DNA from: Streptomyces nigra
Lineage (GTDB): Bacteria > Actinomycetota > Actinomycetes > Streptomycetales > Streptomycetaceae
NCBI RefSeq assembly: GCF_003074055.1
Contig: NZ_CP029043.1
Span: 3,030,501 to 3,094,500 of the forward strand
DNA length: 64,000 bases
Reading direction: 5' to 3'
Within the stretch, counting starts at the first letter, position 1; each line of letters starts with the position of its first letter. A program made the translations under genes and the position numbers. The notes beneath the pieces were generated by a model that worked only from the letters and a program-made list of their open reading frames with translations, searched no databases and was not told the DNA's origin. Shown piece after piece: positions 1 to 9,523 of this stretch.

Positions 1-1
1 G

Positions 2-511
2 GCCTCTCCGTCTCCGTCTCCGTCGCCGTCCCCATCGCGGAAGTCCCCGTCGCCCTCGAAGAGTTCGGCACCCACGAAGTCGCCGACGGCCGAGGCGGGC
101 CCGCCGTCCTCGTCGTTCGCGCAGGTCGTGAACACCGGTTCGGGGCTGTGCCTGGATGTGGGCGGCGCCTTCTTCGACGGGACCGACGTGATCACGGCCC
201 GCTGCTCCGGGTCGCGCACCCAGCGCTGGCGCGTCGACAGGGACCGCGGGGTGCTCCAGTCCGCCGCCGACCCAGATTTCTGCCTGGACAGCCGGGGCGA
301 CACGGACCGGGGCGTCGGGATCTGGGACTGCGACTCGGTCGACGGCCGCAACGGGCGGAACCTGAGGTTCGTGGTGGACGGCGACGGGCTGATCCGCCCC
401 GTCATCGCCCTCGGGACGGCCCTCACCCCGGACGGCGGCGTGGGCGACGGGCTGTCGCTGGAACCCGTGGGCGGCGGCTCCGGCCAGCGGTGGCGGGCCG
501 GAGCGGCCTGA
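2..511 (+). CDS. Ricin-type beta-trefoil lectin protein, C-terminal part (5' end outside window)
   Basis: The reading frame is open from the first bases of the window, so the start lies upstream. About 40 residues of Ser/Pro/Lys-rich linker (SPSPSPSPS, then KSPTAE) lead into a beta-trefoil carbohydrate-binding domain. Its three subdomains are recognisable: GLCLDV with TQRWR (the QxW signature), FCLDSRG with GIWDC, and a third that ends in GQRWR. Such domains bind glycans and usually sit at the C-terminus of secreted enzymes or receptor-type membrane proteins. The linker suggests a membrane anchor or catalytic domain upstream that cannot be seen. The gene ends 1 bp before the convergent hutI stop. 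Confidence 0.8.
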   Translation, partial: ASPSPSPSPSPSRKSPSPSKSSAPTKSPTAEAGPPSSSFAQVVNTGSGLCLDVGGAFFDGTDVITARCSGSRTQRWRVDRDRGVLQSAADPDFCLDSRGDTDRGVGIWDCDSVDGRNGRNLRFVVDGDGLIRPVIALGTALTPDGGVGDGLSLEPVGGGSGQRWRAGAA

Positions 512-1726
512 TCAGGCCACGCGGACGCCGCGCCGCCACACCTCGCTCACCAGGGGCACGCCGGGCCGGTAGGCCAGGTGCACGTGGCTCGGGGCGTCGA
601 GCAGCAGCAGGTCGGCGCGGGCGCCCGGGGTGAGCCGGCCGACGTCGTCCCGGCGCAGGGCCGCCGCGCCGCCCGCGGTGGCCGACCAGACCGCCTCGTC
701 GGGGGTCATCCCCATGTCCCGCACGGCGAGCGCCACGCAGAACGGCACCGACGAGGTGTACGACGAGCCCGGGTTGCAGTCGGTGGACAGGGCCACGGTG
801 ACCCCCGCGTCCAGCAGCCGGCGGGCGTCCGGCCACTCGGCCCGGGTGGAGAACTCGGCGCCGGGCAGCAGGGTCGCGACGGTACGGCTGTGGGCGAGCG
901 CGTCGACGTCGGCGTCCGTGAGGTGGGTGCAGTGGTCGGCGCTGGCCGCGTCCAGCTCCACGGCCAGCTGGACGCCGGGGCCGTACGAGAGCTGGTTGGC
1001 GTGGACGCGCGGGTGCAGGCCCCTGGCCTTGCCGGCGGTGAGGATCGCGCGGGCCTGGTCGCCGTCGAAGGCGCCCTTCTCGCAGAACACGTCGATCCAG
1101 CGGGCGTACGGCGCGCAGGCGTCCAGCATCGGGCCGGTGACGAGGTCGACGTAGGCCGCCGGGTCGTCGGCGTGGTCCGGGGAGACGATGTGCGCGCCGA
1201 GGTAGGTGACCTCGTCGGTGTGGGCGGCGGCGATGCGCAGGGCGCGGGCCTCGTCCTCGACGGTCAGGCCGTAGCCGGACTTGGTCTCGAAGGTGGTGGT
1301 GCCCTGGCGGAGGGCCTCGGCGAGGTGCCGGGTGAGGTTCGCCTCCAGCTCGGTGTCGCTCGCGGCGCGGGTGGCGGCGACGGTGGTGCGGATGCCGCCC
1401 GCGCTGTACGGCCGCCCGGACATCCGGGCGTTGAACTCCTCGGTGCGGTCGCCCGCGAAGACGAGGTGCGAGTGGGAGTCGACGAAGCCCGGGACGACCG
1501 CCCGGCCACCGGCGTCGACCCGGTTGTCAGTGGCGGGTGCTTTCCTTTGATCACCGGTCCACACGACGCGGTCGCCCTCGATGGCGACCGCCGCGTCGTG
1601 GACCAGTCCGAGGGGGGAACTGTCACCTAGGGAGGGGTCGTTGGTGACCAGGGCGGCGATGTTGGTGATGAGCGTGCTGGCGGTGCTCGCCGAGTGGGCG
1701 GGGCTGACGGTCGTCGCGTTGCTCAT
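512..1726 (-). CDS. hutI: Imidazolonepropionase
   Basis: The 404-residue amidohydrolase-superfamily enzyme hydrolyses 4-imidazolone-5-propanoate to N-formimidoyl-L-glutamate, step three of histidine breakdown, in the cytoplasm. Metal ligands are visible: the HSH of DSHSHLVF at about residue 85, the His residues in HPRVHANQ and DHCTHL, and the Asp of STDCNPG. The ATG at 1726 has GAGG five bases upstream. The first 18 or so residues are Ser/Thr/Ala-rich and not typical of the family, so a start a few codons downstream is possible. It is last in the hutU-M20-hutF-hutI run, 53 bp after hutF. Confidence 0.93.
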   Translation of the reverse strand: MSNATTVSPAHSASTASTLITNIAALVTNDPSLGDSSPLGLVHDAAVAIEGDRVVWTGDQRKAPATDNRVDAGGRAVVPGFVDSHSHLVFAGDRTEEFNARMSGRPYSAGGIRTTVAATRAASDTELEANLTRHLAEALRQGTTTFETKSGYGLTVEDEARALRIAAAHTDEVTYLGAHIVSPDHADDPAAYVDLVTGPMLDACAPYARWIDVFCEKGAFDGDQARAILTAGKARGLHPRVHANQLSYGPGVQLAVELDAASADHCTHLTDADVDALAHSRTVATLLPGAEFSTRAEWPDARRLLDAGVTVALSTDCNPGSSYTSSVPFCVALAVRDMGMTPDEAVWSATAGGAAALRRDDVGRLTPGARADLLLLDAPSHVHLAYRPGVPLVSEVWRRGVRVA

Positions 1727-1779
1727 GGCGTCCTCGGTTGCCTTCTCTGCGGTGGGGTGGGGGGCGGAGCGGCCCGGGG

Positions 1780-3117
1780 TCATCCGCGCAGGGCTCCGAC
1801 GGCGTCCGCGAGGGCCCGCGGCACATCCGGTACGAGGGTGTGGGCCCCGTCCCGCACGACGTGCCGGCCGGCCACGACCGTATGCGACACGTCCGCTGCC
1901 GACGCGGCGAATACGGCCGTCTCGGCCCCGAACCGCGGAAGCGGCCCTGCCGTCCTGACGGAGTCCATCGCGATCGTCGTGAAGTCGGCGAGCGCACCGG
2001 GCTCCAGGGTGCCCGCGCCGTCCCAGCCGAGGGCGGCGTGGCCGTCGGCGGAGGCCGCCCGCAGCAGGGCCGCCGCCGTCCAGTGGCCCCGGGTACGGGT
2101 CCGCAGCCGCTCGTTCAGCTCCATCGCGCGGGCCTCTTCGAGCAGGTCGATGACGGCGTGGCTGTCGGAGCCGAGACACAGCGGCGAGCCCTCGTTCTGG
2201 AGGGCGGTGGCCGGTCCGATGCCGTCGGCGAGGTCCCGTTCGGTGGTGGGGCACATGCAGGTGCCGGTGCCGCTGCCGCCGATGAGGGAGATGTCCTCGG
2301 GCGTGAGGTGCGTGTTGTGCACACCGGTGGTACGCGGGCCGAGGACCCCGTGCAGGGCGAGCAGCTGGGTGGGGGTGCAGCCGTGGGCCTCGCGGCAGGC
2401 GTCGTTCTCGGCGGTCTGCTCGGACAGATGCACATGGAGCGGCGCGCGCCGCTCCTCGGCCCAGAGGGCGACGGTCGACAGCTGCCCGGCGGGTACTGCC
2501 CGCACGGAGTGGACGGCCGCGCCGATCCGCGCGTGATCGTGTTCCTTGAGAAGTGAACAGCGTTCGGCCCAGGCGTCGGCGTCCCCGTCGGAGAAGCGCA
2601 GCTGGTGGGCGGTGGGCGGGCGGCCGAAGCCGGAGGAGAGGTAGGCGGTGTCGAGGAGGGTGATCCGGATGCCGGCCTCGGCGGCGGCCGCGATCAGCGC
2701 CTCGCCCATCGCGTTGGGGTCGGCGTAGGGGGTGCCGCCGGGCGCGTGGTGGACGTAGTGGAACTCGCCGACCGCGGTGACGCCGGCGAGCGCCATCTCG
2801 GCGTACACCGCGCGGGCCAGCGCGTGATAGGTCTCCGGCGTCAGCCGCTCGGCGACGGAGTACATGACCTCGCGCCAGGTCCAGAAGGTGCCGGAGCCGA
2901 CCTGGACGGTGCCGCGCAGGGCGCGGTGGAAGGCGTGGCTGTGCGCGTTGGCGAGGCCGGGCAGGGTGAGCCCGCGCAGCACCTCCGCGCCGGGCGGCGG
3001 GGCGGGGACCTCGGTACGGACGGCGGCGATGCGCCCGTCGGCCACGTCCAGCGCCACGCCCGGCTCGACGTGCGGGTCGAGCCAGGCGTGCTCCAGCCAG
3101 TACGTCTTCGCTGTCAC
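1780..3117 (-). CDS. hutF: Formimidoylglutamate deiminase
   Basis: The protein (445 residues) is an amidohydrolase-superfamily formimidoylglutamate iminohydrolase. It converts N-formimidoylglutamate to N-formylglutamate plus ammonia, the branch of histidine catabolism used by Pseudomonas and Streptomyces. Visible motifs are [13 protein letters not shown] (HxH metal pair), [15 protein letters not shown] and [13 protein letters not shown] (metal Asp). The start is taken as the GTG at 3117, which overlaps the stop of the upstream M20 gene by 4 bp (GTGA) and implies translational coupling. Length and motif order fit HutF rather than chlorohydrolase relatives. Confidence 0.9.
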   Translation of the reverse strand: MTAKTYWLEHAWLDPHVEPGVALDVADGRIAAVRTEVPAPPPGAEVLRGLTLPGLANAHSHAFHRALRGTVQVGSGTFWTWREVMYSVAERLTPETYHALARAVYAEMALAGVTAVGEFHYVHHAPGGTPYADPNAMGEALIAAAAEAGIRITLLDTAYLSSGFGRPPTAHQLRFSDGDADAWAERCSLLKEHDHARIGAAVHSVRAVPAGQLSTVALWAEERRAPLHVHLSEQTAENDACREAHGCTPTQLLALHGVLGPRTTGVHNTHLTPEDISLIGGSGTGTCMCPTTERDLADGIGPATALQNEGSPLCLGSDSHAVIDLLEEARAMELNERLRTRTRGHWTAAALLRAASADGHAALGWDGAGTLEPGALADFTTIAMDSVRTAGPLPRFGAETAVFAASAADVSHTVVAGRHVVRDGAHTLVPDVPRALADAVGALRG

Positions 3118-4337
3118 CTGCGGGCCAGCCCTTCCAGTACGTCGGCGAGTGCGAGCACCCCGGCCACGCAGTCGTCCTCGGCGGCGAACTCCGCAGGGGA
3201 GTGCGAGACGCCCGTGGGGTTGCGTACGAACAGCATGGCGGTCGGGATGCGCCCGGAGAGGATTCCGGCGTCGTGTCCGGCACCGGTTCCCAGGACGGGC
3301 ACGGTGATGCCGGTGCCGGTGTCCTTGCCGAGGATGCGGGCCAGTTCGTCGCGCAGTGAGTGGTCGAACTCGACGACGGGCGTGAAGGACTCGCGGACCA
3401 CGTCGAGTGCGACGCCGTGCGCGTCGGCGTGGGCGCGGGCCGCCTTCTCGATGCCGCCGACGACGGTGTCGAGGCATGCCTGGTCCTCGGCGCGGGAGTC
3501 GAGCCAGCCGCGCACCAGGGAAGGGATGGCGTTGACGCCGTTGGGCTCGACGGCGATCTTGCCGAAGGTGGCGACCGCGCCGGCGCGCTCTGCCTCGCGG
3601 CGGGCGGCGAGCACGGTCTCGGCGTAGGGCTGCATGGGGTCGCGCCGGTCGGTGAGCCGGGTGGTCCCGGCGTGGTTGGCCTCGCCCCGGAAGTCGAACC
3701 GCCACCGGCCGTGCGGCCAGATGGCGCCGGCGATGCCGACCGGGTCGCCGGTCAGGTCCAGGGCGCGGCCCTGCTCGACGTGCAGCTCCACGAACGCGCC
3801 GATGCGGGAGAGCCGTTCGGGGTCGGCGCCGAGGGCGTCGGGGTCGTATCCGGCGGCCTCCATGGCGCGGGGCAGGCTGGTGCCGTCGGTGTCGGTCAGG
3901 CGGTGCGCCTCCTCGGTGGTGAGCGCTCCGGCGGTGAGGCGGGAGCCGACGCAGGCGAGCCCGAAGCGGGCGCCCTCCTCGTCGCCGAAGTTGACGACGG
4001 CGAGAGGCTTGGCGAGGTCCGTGCCGCGGGCACGCAGCTCGTCGAGAGCGGCGAAGGAGGACACCACGCCGAGCGGGCCGTCGAAGGCGCCCCCGTCCGG
4101 CACGGAGTCCAGATGCGACCCGGTGACGACGGCGTCCCCGGCGGCGGGGTCGCCGAGCCACGCCCACTGGTTCCCGTTCCGGTCCACCTCGTAGGCGAGA
4201 CCCCGAGTACGAGCCTGCTCCTCGAACCAGGCCCGGCACTCGAGGTCGGCCCCGGTCCAGGCGTAGCGCCGGTAGCCGCCGGAGGCGGCGCTGCGGCCGA
4301 TCGGCAGCAGCTCCGCCCACATGCTGTGGAAGGTCAC
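3114..4337 (-). CDS. M20-family amidohydrolase (allantoate amidohydrolase/N-carbamoylase type), candidate N-formylglutamate deformylase
   Basis: This 407-residue M20/M28-fold metal hydrolase of the AllC/HyuC group shows [15 protein letters not shown] (bridging His and Asp), [10 protein letters not shown] (catalytic Glu pair), [17 protein letters not shown] and the C-terminal GVSHSPAEF metal His. Such enzymes cleave N-carbamoyl, and some N-formyl, amino acids. It overlaps hutU upstream (ATGA) and hutF downstream (GTGA), each by 4 bp, so it is made with the histidine pathway. HutF yields N-formylglutamate and no HutG is visible in the window, so I infer that this enzyme releases formate and glutamate. 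Annotation as allantoate amidohydrolase would be by homology only. Confidence 0.85.
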   Translation of the reverse strand: MTFHSMWAELLPIGRSAASGGYRRYAWTGADLECRAWFEEQARTRGLAYEVDRNGNQWAWLGDPAAGDAVVTGSHLDSVPDGGAFDGPLGVVSSFAALDELRARGTDLAKPLAVVNFGDEEGARFGLACVGSRLTAGALTTEEAHRLTDTDGTSLPRAMEAAGYDPDALGADPERLSRIGAFVELHVEQGRALDLTGDPVGIAGAIWPHGRWRFDFRGEANHAGTTRLTDRRDPMQPYAETVLAARREAERAGAVATFGKIAVEPNGVNAIPSLVRGWLDSRAEDQACLDTVVGGIEKAARAHADAHGVALDVVRESFTPVVEFDHSLRDELARILGKDTGTGITVPVLGTGAGHDAGILSGRIPTAMLFVRNPTGVSHSPAEFAAEDDCVAGVLALADVLEGLARR

Positions 4338-5998
4338 GCGTCGTCACCCTCACGCATCGGCACCCGCACACCCTTGGCGTCCGCCACCGACTCGGCGATG
4401 TCGTAGCCGGCGTCCACGTGCCGGATGACACCCATGCCGGGGTCGTTCGTCAGCACCCGCCGGATCTTCTCGCCGCCCAGCTTCGTACCGTCCGCCACGG
4501 TCACCTGCCCCGCGTGGATGGAGCGGCCCATGCCGACGCCGCCGCCGTGGTGGAGGGAGACCCAGGAGGCGCCCGAGGCCACGTTCACCATGGCGTTCAG
4601 CAGCGGCCAGTCGGCGATCGCGTCGGAGCCGTCGAGCATGGCCTCGGTCTCGCGGTACGGGGAGGCGACGGAGCCGCAGTCGAGGTGGTCGCGCCCGATG
4701 GCGAGCGGCGCCGCCAGCTCACCGGAGGCCACCATGTCGTTGAAGCGCTCGCCGGCCTTGTCGCGTTCGCCGTAGCCGAGCCAGCAGATCCGGGCGGGCA
4801 GGCCCTGGAAGTGGACGCGCTCGCCGGCCATCTTGATCCAGCGGGCGAGGGACTCGTTCTCCGGGAAGAGGTCGAGGATCGCCTTGTCGGTCTTGGCGAT
4901 GTCGGCCGGGTCGCCGGAGAGGGCGGCCCAGCGGAAGGGGCCCTTGCCCTCGCAGAAGAGGGGGCGGATGTAGGCGGGGACGAAGCCGGGGAAGGCGAAC
5001 GCCCGGTCGTACCCGGCGAGCTGGGCCTCGCCGCGGATGGAGTTGCCGTAGTCGAAGACCTCGGCCCCGGCGTCCATGAAGCCGACCATGGCCTCGACGT
5101 GCCGGGCCATCGCCTCGCGGGCCCGGGTGGTGAATCCGGCCGGGTCCTTGGCGGCGGCGTCGGCCATGTCCTCGAAGGCGACGCCGAGCGGCAGGTAGGC
5201 GAGCGGGTCGTGGGCGGAGGTCTGGTCGGTGACGATGTCGATGGGCGCGCCCATCGCGAGGAGCTGCGGGACCAGCTCGGCCGCGTTGCCGAGGACGCCG
5301 ATGGACAGCGGGCGGCGCGCGTCGCGGGCCTCGGTGGCGAGCCGGAGGGCGTGCTCCAGCGAATCGGCGCGCACGTCCAGGTACCGGTGCTCGATACGGC
5401 GCTCGATGGCGCGCGGGTCGCAGTCGATGCAGATGGCGACGCCGTCGTTCATGGTGACGGCGAGAGGCTGGGCGCCGCCCATGCCGCCGAGGCCCGCGGT
5501 GAGGGTGATCGTGCCGGCGAGGGTGCCGCCGAACTTCTTCGCGGCGACGGCGGCGAAGGTCTCGTAGGTGCCCTGGAGGATGCCCTGGGTGCCGATGTAG
5601 ATCCAGGAGCCGGCGGTCATCTGGCCGTACATGGTGAGGCCGAGGGCCTCCAGGCGGCGGAACTCCTCCCAGTTGGCCCAGTCGCCGACCAGGTTGGAGT
5701 TGGCGATCAGGACGCGCGGCGCCCATTCGTGGGTCTGCATGACGCCGACGGGGCGGCCGGACTGGACGAGCATCGTCTCGTCCTGCTTGAGGGTCCTCAG
5801 CGTGCGGACCATGGCGTCGAAGGAGCGCCAGTCGCGGGCGGCCTTGCCGGTGCCGCCGTAGACGACGAGCTTGTCGGGGTGCTCGGCGACCTCGGGGTCG
5901 AGGTTGTTCTGGAGCATCCGCAGGGCGGCTTCCTGCTGCCATCCCAGGGCACTCAGTTCCGTACCGCGCGGGGCTCGGACGGTGCGGGGTCCTGACAT
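4334..5998 (-). CDS. hutU: Urocanate hydratase
   Basis: Urocanase (554 residues, the standard length) hydrates urocanate to imidazolonepropionate using tightly bound NAD+ as electrophile. Signature stretches are [11 protein letters not shown] near the N-terminus, the NAD-binding [18 protein letters not shown], the Cys-containing [16 protein letters not shown] at about residue 410, and [11 protein letters not shown]. The ATG is preceded by GGGAGG with seven bases of spacing. It is the first gene of the hut operon and overlaps the M20 gene by 4 bp. Its upstream region holds a CTATTCA/TGAATAG palindrome shared with the divergent gene. No histidine ammonia-lyase is in this operon. Confidence 0.96.
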   Translation of the reverse strand: MSGPRTVRAPRGTELSALGWQQEAALRMLQNNLDPEVAEHPDKLVVYGGTGKAARDWRSFDAMVRTLRTLKQDETMLVQSGRPVGVMQTHEWAPRVLIANSNLVGDWANWEEFRRLEALGLTMYGQMTAGSWIYIGTQGILQGTYETFAAVAAKKFGGTLAGTITLTAGLGGMGGAQPLAVTMNDGVAICIDCDPRAIERRIEHRYLDVRADSLEHALRLATEARDARRPLSIGVLGNAAELVPQLLAMGAPIDIVTDQTSAHDPLAYLPLGVAFEDMADAAAKDPAGFTTRAREAMARHVEAMVGFMDAGAEVFDYGNSIRGEAQLAGYDRAFAFPGFVPAYIRPLFCEGKGPFRWAALSGDPADIAKTDKAILDLFPENESLARWIKMAGERVHFQGLPARICWLGYGERDKAGERFNDMVASGELAAPLAIGRDHLDCGSVASPYRETEAMLDGSDAIADWPLLNAMVNVASGASWVSLHHGGGVGMGRSIHAGQVTVADGTKLGGEKIRRVLTNDPGMGVIRHVDAGYDIAESVADAKGVRVPMREGDDA

Positions 5999-6037
5999 GG
6001 TCTGCCTCCCAGCGGACGACGATGACTGTTGAGGTTG

Positions 6038-6064
6038 CTATTCACATCCTGGCTTCATGAATAG
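6038..6064. promoter_or_regulatory. Inverted repeat CTATTCA-N13-TGAATAG in the hutU/decarboxylase divergent region
   Basis: Perfect 7-bp arms (CTATTCA at 6038-6044, TGAATAG at 6058-6064) flank a 13-bp spacer, 40 bp upstream of the hutU start and 92 bp upstream of the preferred start of the divergent gene. The same GCTATTCA core recurs upstream of the ammonia-lyase-like gene near 13022. It is a plausible operator for a hut regulator. Confidence 0.5.
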
Positions 6065-6155
6065 AGCTAGTCAATACATGCGCGCGCCAGCACGGGCGCG
6101 CGGTCGGTGTTTGGCTGGATGCATCGGTACGGACGACGAGAGGACGGAGGACGCG

Positions 6156-7568
6156 GTGGGCGAGGCAGCGGGGACGGCGGCGGACGACGGGCGGCGGGCG
6201 GCACGGCGGGACGAGGCGGTGCGGGCGGCGGTGGAGCGGGGGCTGCTCGGCCCGGACTCCCCCGTCGTCGGCCTGCTGGACGTCACGGGCATACGGGAGT
6301 CGGCGGCGGCGCTGCGGGCGGCCTTCGAGGACGTGGTGGCGCCGGGCACGCCCGTGCTGCACGCCTTCGCCGTCAAGGCGAGCCCGCTGGTGCCGGTGCT
6401 GCGGCTGCTGCGGGAGGAGGGCATCGGCGCCGAGGTGGCCAGCCCCGGCGAGCTCGCGCTGGCCCGGGCGGCCGGACTGCGCCCGGAGGCGACCGTGCTG
6501 GACTCGCCCGCGAAGACGCCGGCCGAGCTGCGCCAGGCGCTCGCCCTGGGCATCGCCGTCAACGCCGACAATCCGCAGGAGCTGGCGCGGCTCGACGCCC
6601 TCATGCTCCCCCACGGCCCGGACGGCGTGGGAGGCACCCGCGTGGCCACGAGCCGCTCCCCGCTGGGGCTGCGAGTGAACCCGCAGGTCGGCGGGGGTTC
6701 CATCGGGGCGACGTCGACCTCGACACCGACCTCGAAGTTCGGGGTGGCGCTGCGCGATCCGGGGGCGCGCGAGTGGGTCGTCCAGGCGTACCGGGACCGT
6801 CCGTGGCTGACCCGGCTGCACACGCACACCGGGTCGCAGGGCGTCCCGCTGTCCCTGATGGCCCGGGGCGTGGCGGAGACGTACGCGCTGGCGGAGGAGA
6901 TCAACCGGGCGGTGGGACGGCAGCAGATCGACACCCTCGACATCGGCGGCGGGCTGCCGGTGAACTTCGCGTCGGACGCCACGACCCCGACCTACGCGCA
7001 GTACGCGCGGCTGCTCGCGGAGTCGGTGCCGGGGCTGTTCGACGGGCGCTACGGCCTGGTCACCGAGTTCGGCCGGTCCCTGCTCGCCAAGCACGGCACG
7101 ATCGTGGCCCGCGTCGAGTACGCCAAGAGCGCGGGCGGACGGCCGGTCGCGATCACGCACGCGGGCGTGCAGGTCGCCACCCGGACGGTCTACATGCCGG
7201 GCAGCTGGCCGCTGCGGATCGCCGCGTACGACGCCAAGGGGCGCCCCAAGGAGGGGCCCGACATCATCCAGGACGTCGCCGGCCCGGCCTGCTTCTCCGG
7301 CGACCTGCTGGCCGAGCGGGCCTCGCTGCCACTGCTGGAGCAGGGGGATCTCGCGGCGGCGCTGGACACCGGCGCGTACTACTTCGCGCACCACTACGCC
7401 TACAACTCGCTGGCCCGGCCCGGGGTGTACGGCTACGCGGCCGGCGCCGACGGGGAGGTCGCGTTCGCGACCGTGCGGGAGCCGCAGTCCGTCGAGGAGA
7501 TCGTCGCCGAGTCCGGAGGGGCGCACGCCTCGGCCCTCACCACCCTCACCGAGCCCGGGCGCCTTTGA
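6156..7568 (+). CDS. PLP-dependent decarboxylase, diaminopimelate/ornithine decarboxylase fold
   Basis: The 470-residue fold-type III PLP enzyme is LysA-like. The Schiff-base Lys lies in HAFAVKASP at about residue 74. HTHTGSQG, DIGGGLP, EFGRSLLAKHG (cofactor/phosphate site, usually EPGR), GPACFSGD (active-site Cys) and DTGAYYFAHHYAYN follow in family order, so it should be catalytic. The start is taken at GTG 6156 because GGAGG lies five bases upstream; an in-frame ATG at 6057 lies inside the palindromic promoter element. It diverges from hutU and so may be co-regulated with histidine use. The substrate is unknown; an essential lysA would not be expected here. Confidence 0.85.
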   Translation: MGEAAGTAADDGRRAARRDEAVRAAVERGLLGPDSPVVGLLDVTGIRESAAALRAAFEDVVAPGTPVLHAFAVKASPLVPVLRLLREEGIGAEVASPGELALARAAGLRPEATVLDSPAKTPAELRQALALGIAVNADNPQELARLDALMLPHGPDGVGGTRVATSRSPLGLRVNPQVGGGSIGATSTSTPTSKFGVALRDPGAREWVVQAYRDRPWLTRLHTHTGSQGVPLSLMARGVAETYALAEEINRAVGRQQIDTLDIGGGLPVNFASDATTPTYAQYARLLAESVPGLFDGRYGLVTEFGRSLLAKHGTIVARVEYAKSAGGRPVAITHAGVQVATRTVYMPGSWPLRIAAYDAKGRPKEGPDIIQDVAGPACFSGDLLAERASLPLLEQGDLAAALDTGAYYFAHHYAYNSLARPGVYGYAAGADGEVAFATVREPQSVEEIVAESGGAHASALTTLTEPGRL

Positions 7569-7599
7569 CGCACCCCCGCTGCACGCTGTGAACAGGGGA

Positions 7600-7632
7600 G
7601 GTCAACCCGCCCGCGCATGAGGTCAGTTGACC
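7600..7632. terminator. Inverted repeat GGTCAAC/GTTGACC after the decarboxylase gene
   Basis: The 7-bp arms (7600-7606 and 7626-7632) with a 19-bp loop lie 31 bp past the stop and 117 bp before the next start. It could be a weak terminator or an operator for the downstream cluster; the sequence does not decide. Confidence 0.3.
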
Positions 7633-7748
7633 CACCCTAGCCACTCGGCGCATGTTCCACCGGAAAATGCCCGAACGCTCACTCGCCGCACACACGTTGC
7701 GTAGTTTGGCGGTCACTCAGCCGGACCCCAGGCGGGAGGGGAGCGACG

Positions 7749-8141
7749 GTGCCCGGAATCGACGAGTGCTTGCTGGAGACGATGCGACTGCCAGGTGCCC
7801 GGGGCGCGGCGCTCGTGGACTGGACGAGCGGGCTGGCCCTGGGCACGGTGGGCGATCCTCCGGGCGGTGACCACGAGACGGCGGCGGCCGAGGCGGCGGA
7901 ACTGGCGCGGCTGGCCGCCGAGCAGCAGGCGTTCGGCCCGGAGGACGGCGGCGACGCCGCGGATCCGCCGGTCGAGGACGTGATCCTCAGCAACCGCGAC
8001 AGCTATCACGTGCTGCGGTTCGTGCCGACGTCGTTCGACAGCAGTGTGTGCCTGTACCTGTGGCTGGCCCGCTCGGACGGCAATCTCGCGCTGGCCCGTA
8101 TCCGGCTCGGCGAGATGGCCGAACGGCTGGTGCTGGGATGA
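7749..8141 (+). CDS. Small roadblock-like protein (first paralogue)
   Basis: The 130-residue acidic protein is clearly paralogous to the one encoded at 9524-9898. Both have ECL near the N-terminus, VALVD or AALVDW/Y followed by TSG-ALGT, then a VEDVI or IEDIL strand, a YHV/YHL-R strand, a CLYLWL/FMYLVL strand and N-LA-AR. The pattern fits a roadblock/LC7-type fold, which serves as a regulatory partner of small Ras-like GTPases. The copy here carries an extra Ala/Glu-rich helix at about residues 45-65. The GTG start has a GGGAGGGGAG ribosome site. Its stop overlaps the next start (ATGA). Confidence 0.7.
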   Translation: MPGIDECLLETMRLPGARGAALVDWTSGLALGTVGDPPGGDHETAAAEAAELARLAAEQQAFGPEDGGDAADPPVEDVILSNRDSYHVLRFVPTSFDSSVCLYLWLARSDGNLALARIRLGEMAERLVLG

Positions 8142-8929
8142 CCGTCGTCGCCGGCACCCCGCCGCCCCGGCTGCCGGTCCGGGACCGGCAGGCCGCCCTC
8201 CGGGAGGCCCGGGGGGTGGTCTCCCCGATGCTCACCCGGCTCGCGGACGAGCGCGCCACCGGTGTCCTGCACCGCGAGCACGGCACGCTCCACCTCGTCC
8301 AGGGCCGGGTGGTGCACGCGGAGAGCCCGCTCGCCCCCAGCCTCGGCACCCTGCTGACCGCCCACGGCGGTCTCGACGCCACCGCGTGGCGGGACGCCGA
8401 GGACAGCGCCGACGAGGCCCATCTGCTGCGGCACGGCCTCACCCCGGGCGTGCTGGAGCTGGCCCAGGTCAGCGCCCTGTACGACGCGGCGTACTTCGCG
8501 CTCGCCCCGAGCAGCACGCCCGGCCGCTTCCGGTACGGCGGTGCGCACTGGCTCGCCGCCGTGCACCCGGTGCCGGTGGACGACCTGGAGCGCGAGACGC
8601 TGCGCCGCCGGGCGCTGCTGTGCCGGATCTGGCCGGACCCGGCGATCGACGGCGCGCCCCTGGTGCGGGCCGACCCGGTCGCCGCGCCCGCGGTGCCGTC
8701 CCGGCAGGCGGCCGTACTGGCCCGGGTCGACGGCGTCCGCAAGGCCGTGGACATCGCGCGGGAGCTGGGCAGGCCCGCCTTCCACACCCTGGTGCATCTG
8801 CGGCGGCTGGCCGCGGCGGGCCTCGTCGCCACCCGGACACCGCCCCACCAGGACCATCCGTCCGACGCCGCCGGCGATCCCTATGTCGCGCTGCTGAAGA
8901 GGGTCAGGGATGCGCTGGAGGCCCTTTGA
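8138..8929 (+). CDS. PATAN/DUF4388-like protein with C-terminal winged helix
   Basis: The 263-residue protein starts at the ATG overlapping the previous stop by 4 bp. Residues 35-85 or so (ATGVLHREHGTLHL, then GRVVHAE and GTLLTAHGG) follow the PATAN/DUF4388 pattern: a G-L strand, an input strand, G-x-V-x-HA, and a final helix. The C-terminal part (DGVRKAVDIARELG then FHTLVHLRRLAAAGLV) looks like a winged helix-turn-helix. PATAN domains occur with roadblock proteins and small GTPases in bacterial signalling. Its place between two roadblock paralogues supports a role as a scaffold or transcriptional arm of that module. The function is inferred from domain pattern only. Confidence 0.65.
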   Translation: MTVVAGTPPPRLPVRDRQAALREARGVVSPMLTRLADERATGVLHREHGTLHLVQGRVVHAESPLAPSLGTLLTAHGGLDATAWRDAEDSADEAHLLRHGLTPGVLELAQVSALYDAAYFALAPSSTPGRFRYGGAHWLAAVHPVPVDDLERETLRRRALLCRIWPDPAIDGAPLVRADPVAAPAVPSRQAAVLARVDGVRKAVDIARELGRPAFHTLVHLRRLAAAGLVATRTPPHQDHPSDAAGDPYVALLKRVRDALEAL

Positions 8930-9509
8930 CCGCAAACCCTTCGAGGACCGCGACACGGCGGACGGGCTGCCCCGCCCGCCCCAGCGGTCCCGTGCCGAGA
9001 GGAGAACACTGATGGCGGCCGAGGCCGCTCTACTCGACGAGTTCCGCCGGCTCAGAGCCCGGGTGCCCCAGCTGACCGGGGCCCTGGCGGCCGGCGTCGA
9101 CGGCCTCGTCCTCGCCCACGACACCCCCGGCGTCGAGCCGGACGGTCTGGCCGCGCTCACCGCGGCGGCGCTCGGCGTCGCCATGCGCGTGACGGACGCG
9201 ACCGGCCGGGGCGACTTCCGCGAACTGCTCATGCGCGGCACCGACGGCTATGTCGCCACCTACGCCGCCGGACGCACCGCCGTGCTGACGCTGCTCGCCC
9301 AGGACGGCGTCAACGTCGGCCGGCTGCATCTGGAGGGCCGCCGCGCCGGCGCCCGCATCGGCGAACTCGTCGACGCCGACGCGGCCCTGCCGAAGCGGAG
9401 CCCGGCCAAGAGCTCCGCGAAGGAGCCCGCCAAACCCATGCCCACCCGTACGAGAAGCACGCGCGCCGCGCGCACCGCCGCGAACGCGCGCACCACTACC
9501 GAAAGTTGA
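8910..9509 (+). CDS. Roadblock/LC7 domain protein
   Basis: The roadblock/LC7 domain spans about residues 38-145 of 199 (RRLRARVPQLTGALAAGVDGLVLAHD, TAAALGVAMRVTD, GTDGYVATYAAG, AVLTLLAQDGVNVGRLHLEGR), like the CvnB-type partners of Ras-like GTPases. A Lys/Ala/Thr-rich tail (residues 155-199) is probably disordered and positively charged. Two starts compete. The ATG at 8910 overlaps the previous gene by 20 bp and its first 34 codons have strong G/C third positions. The ATG at 9012 has a better ribosome site (GGAG, seven bases away). I keep the longer form, but the domain is complete in either. Confidence 0.72.
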   Translation: MRWRPFDRKPFEDRDTADGLPRPPQRSRAERRTLMAAEAALLDEFRRLRARVPQLTGALAAGVDGLVLAHDTPGVEPDGLAALTAAALGVAMRVTDATGRGDFRELLMRGTDGYVATYAAGRTAVLTLLAQDGVNVGRLHLEGRRAGARIGELVDADAALPKRSPAKSSAKEPAKPMPTRTRSTRAARTAANARTTTES

Positions 9510-9523
9510 GAGGACATCACGTC

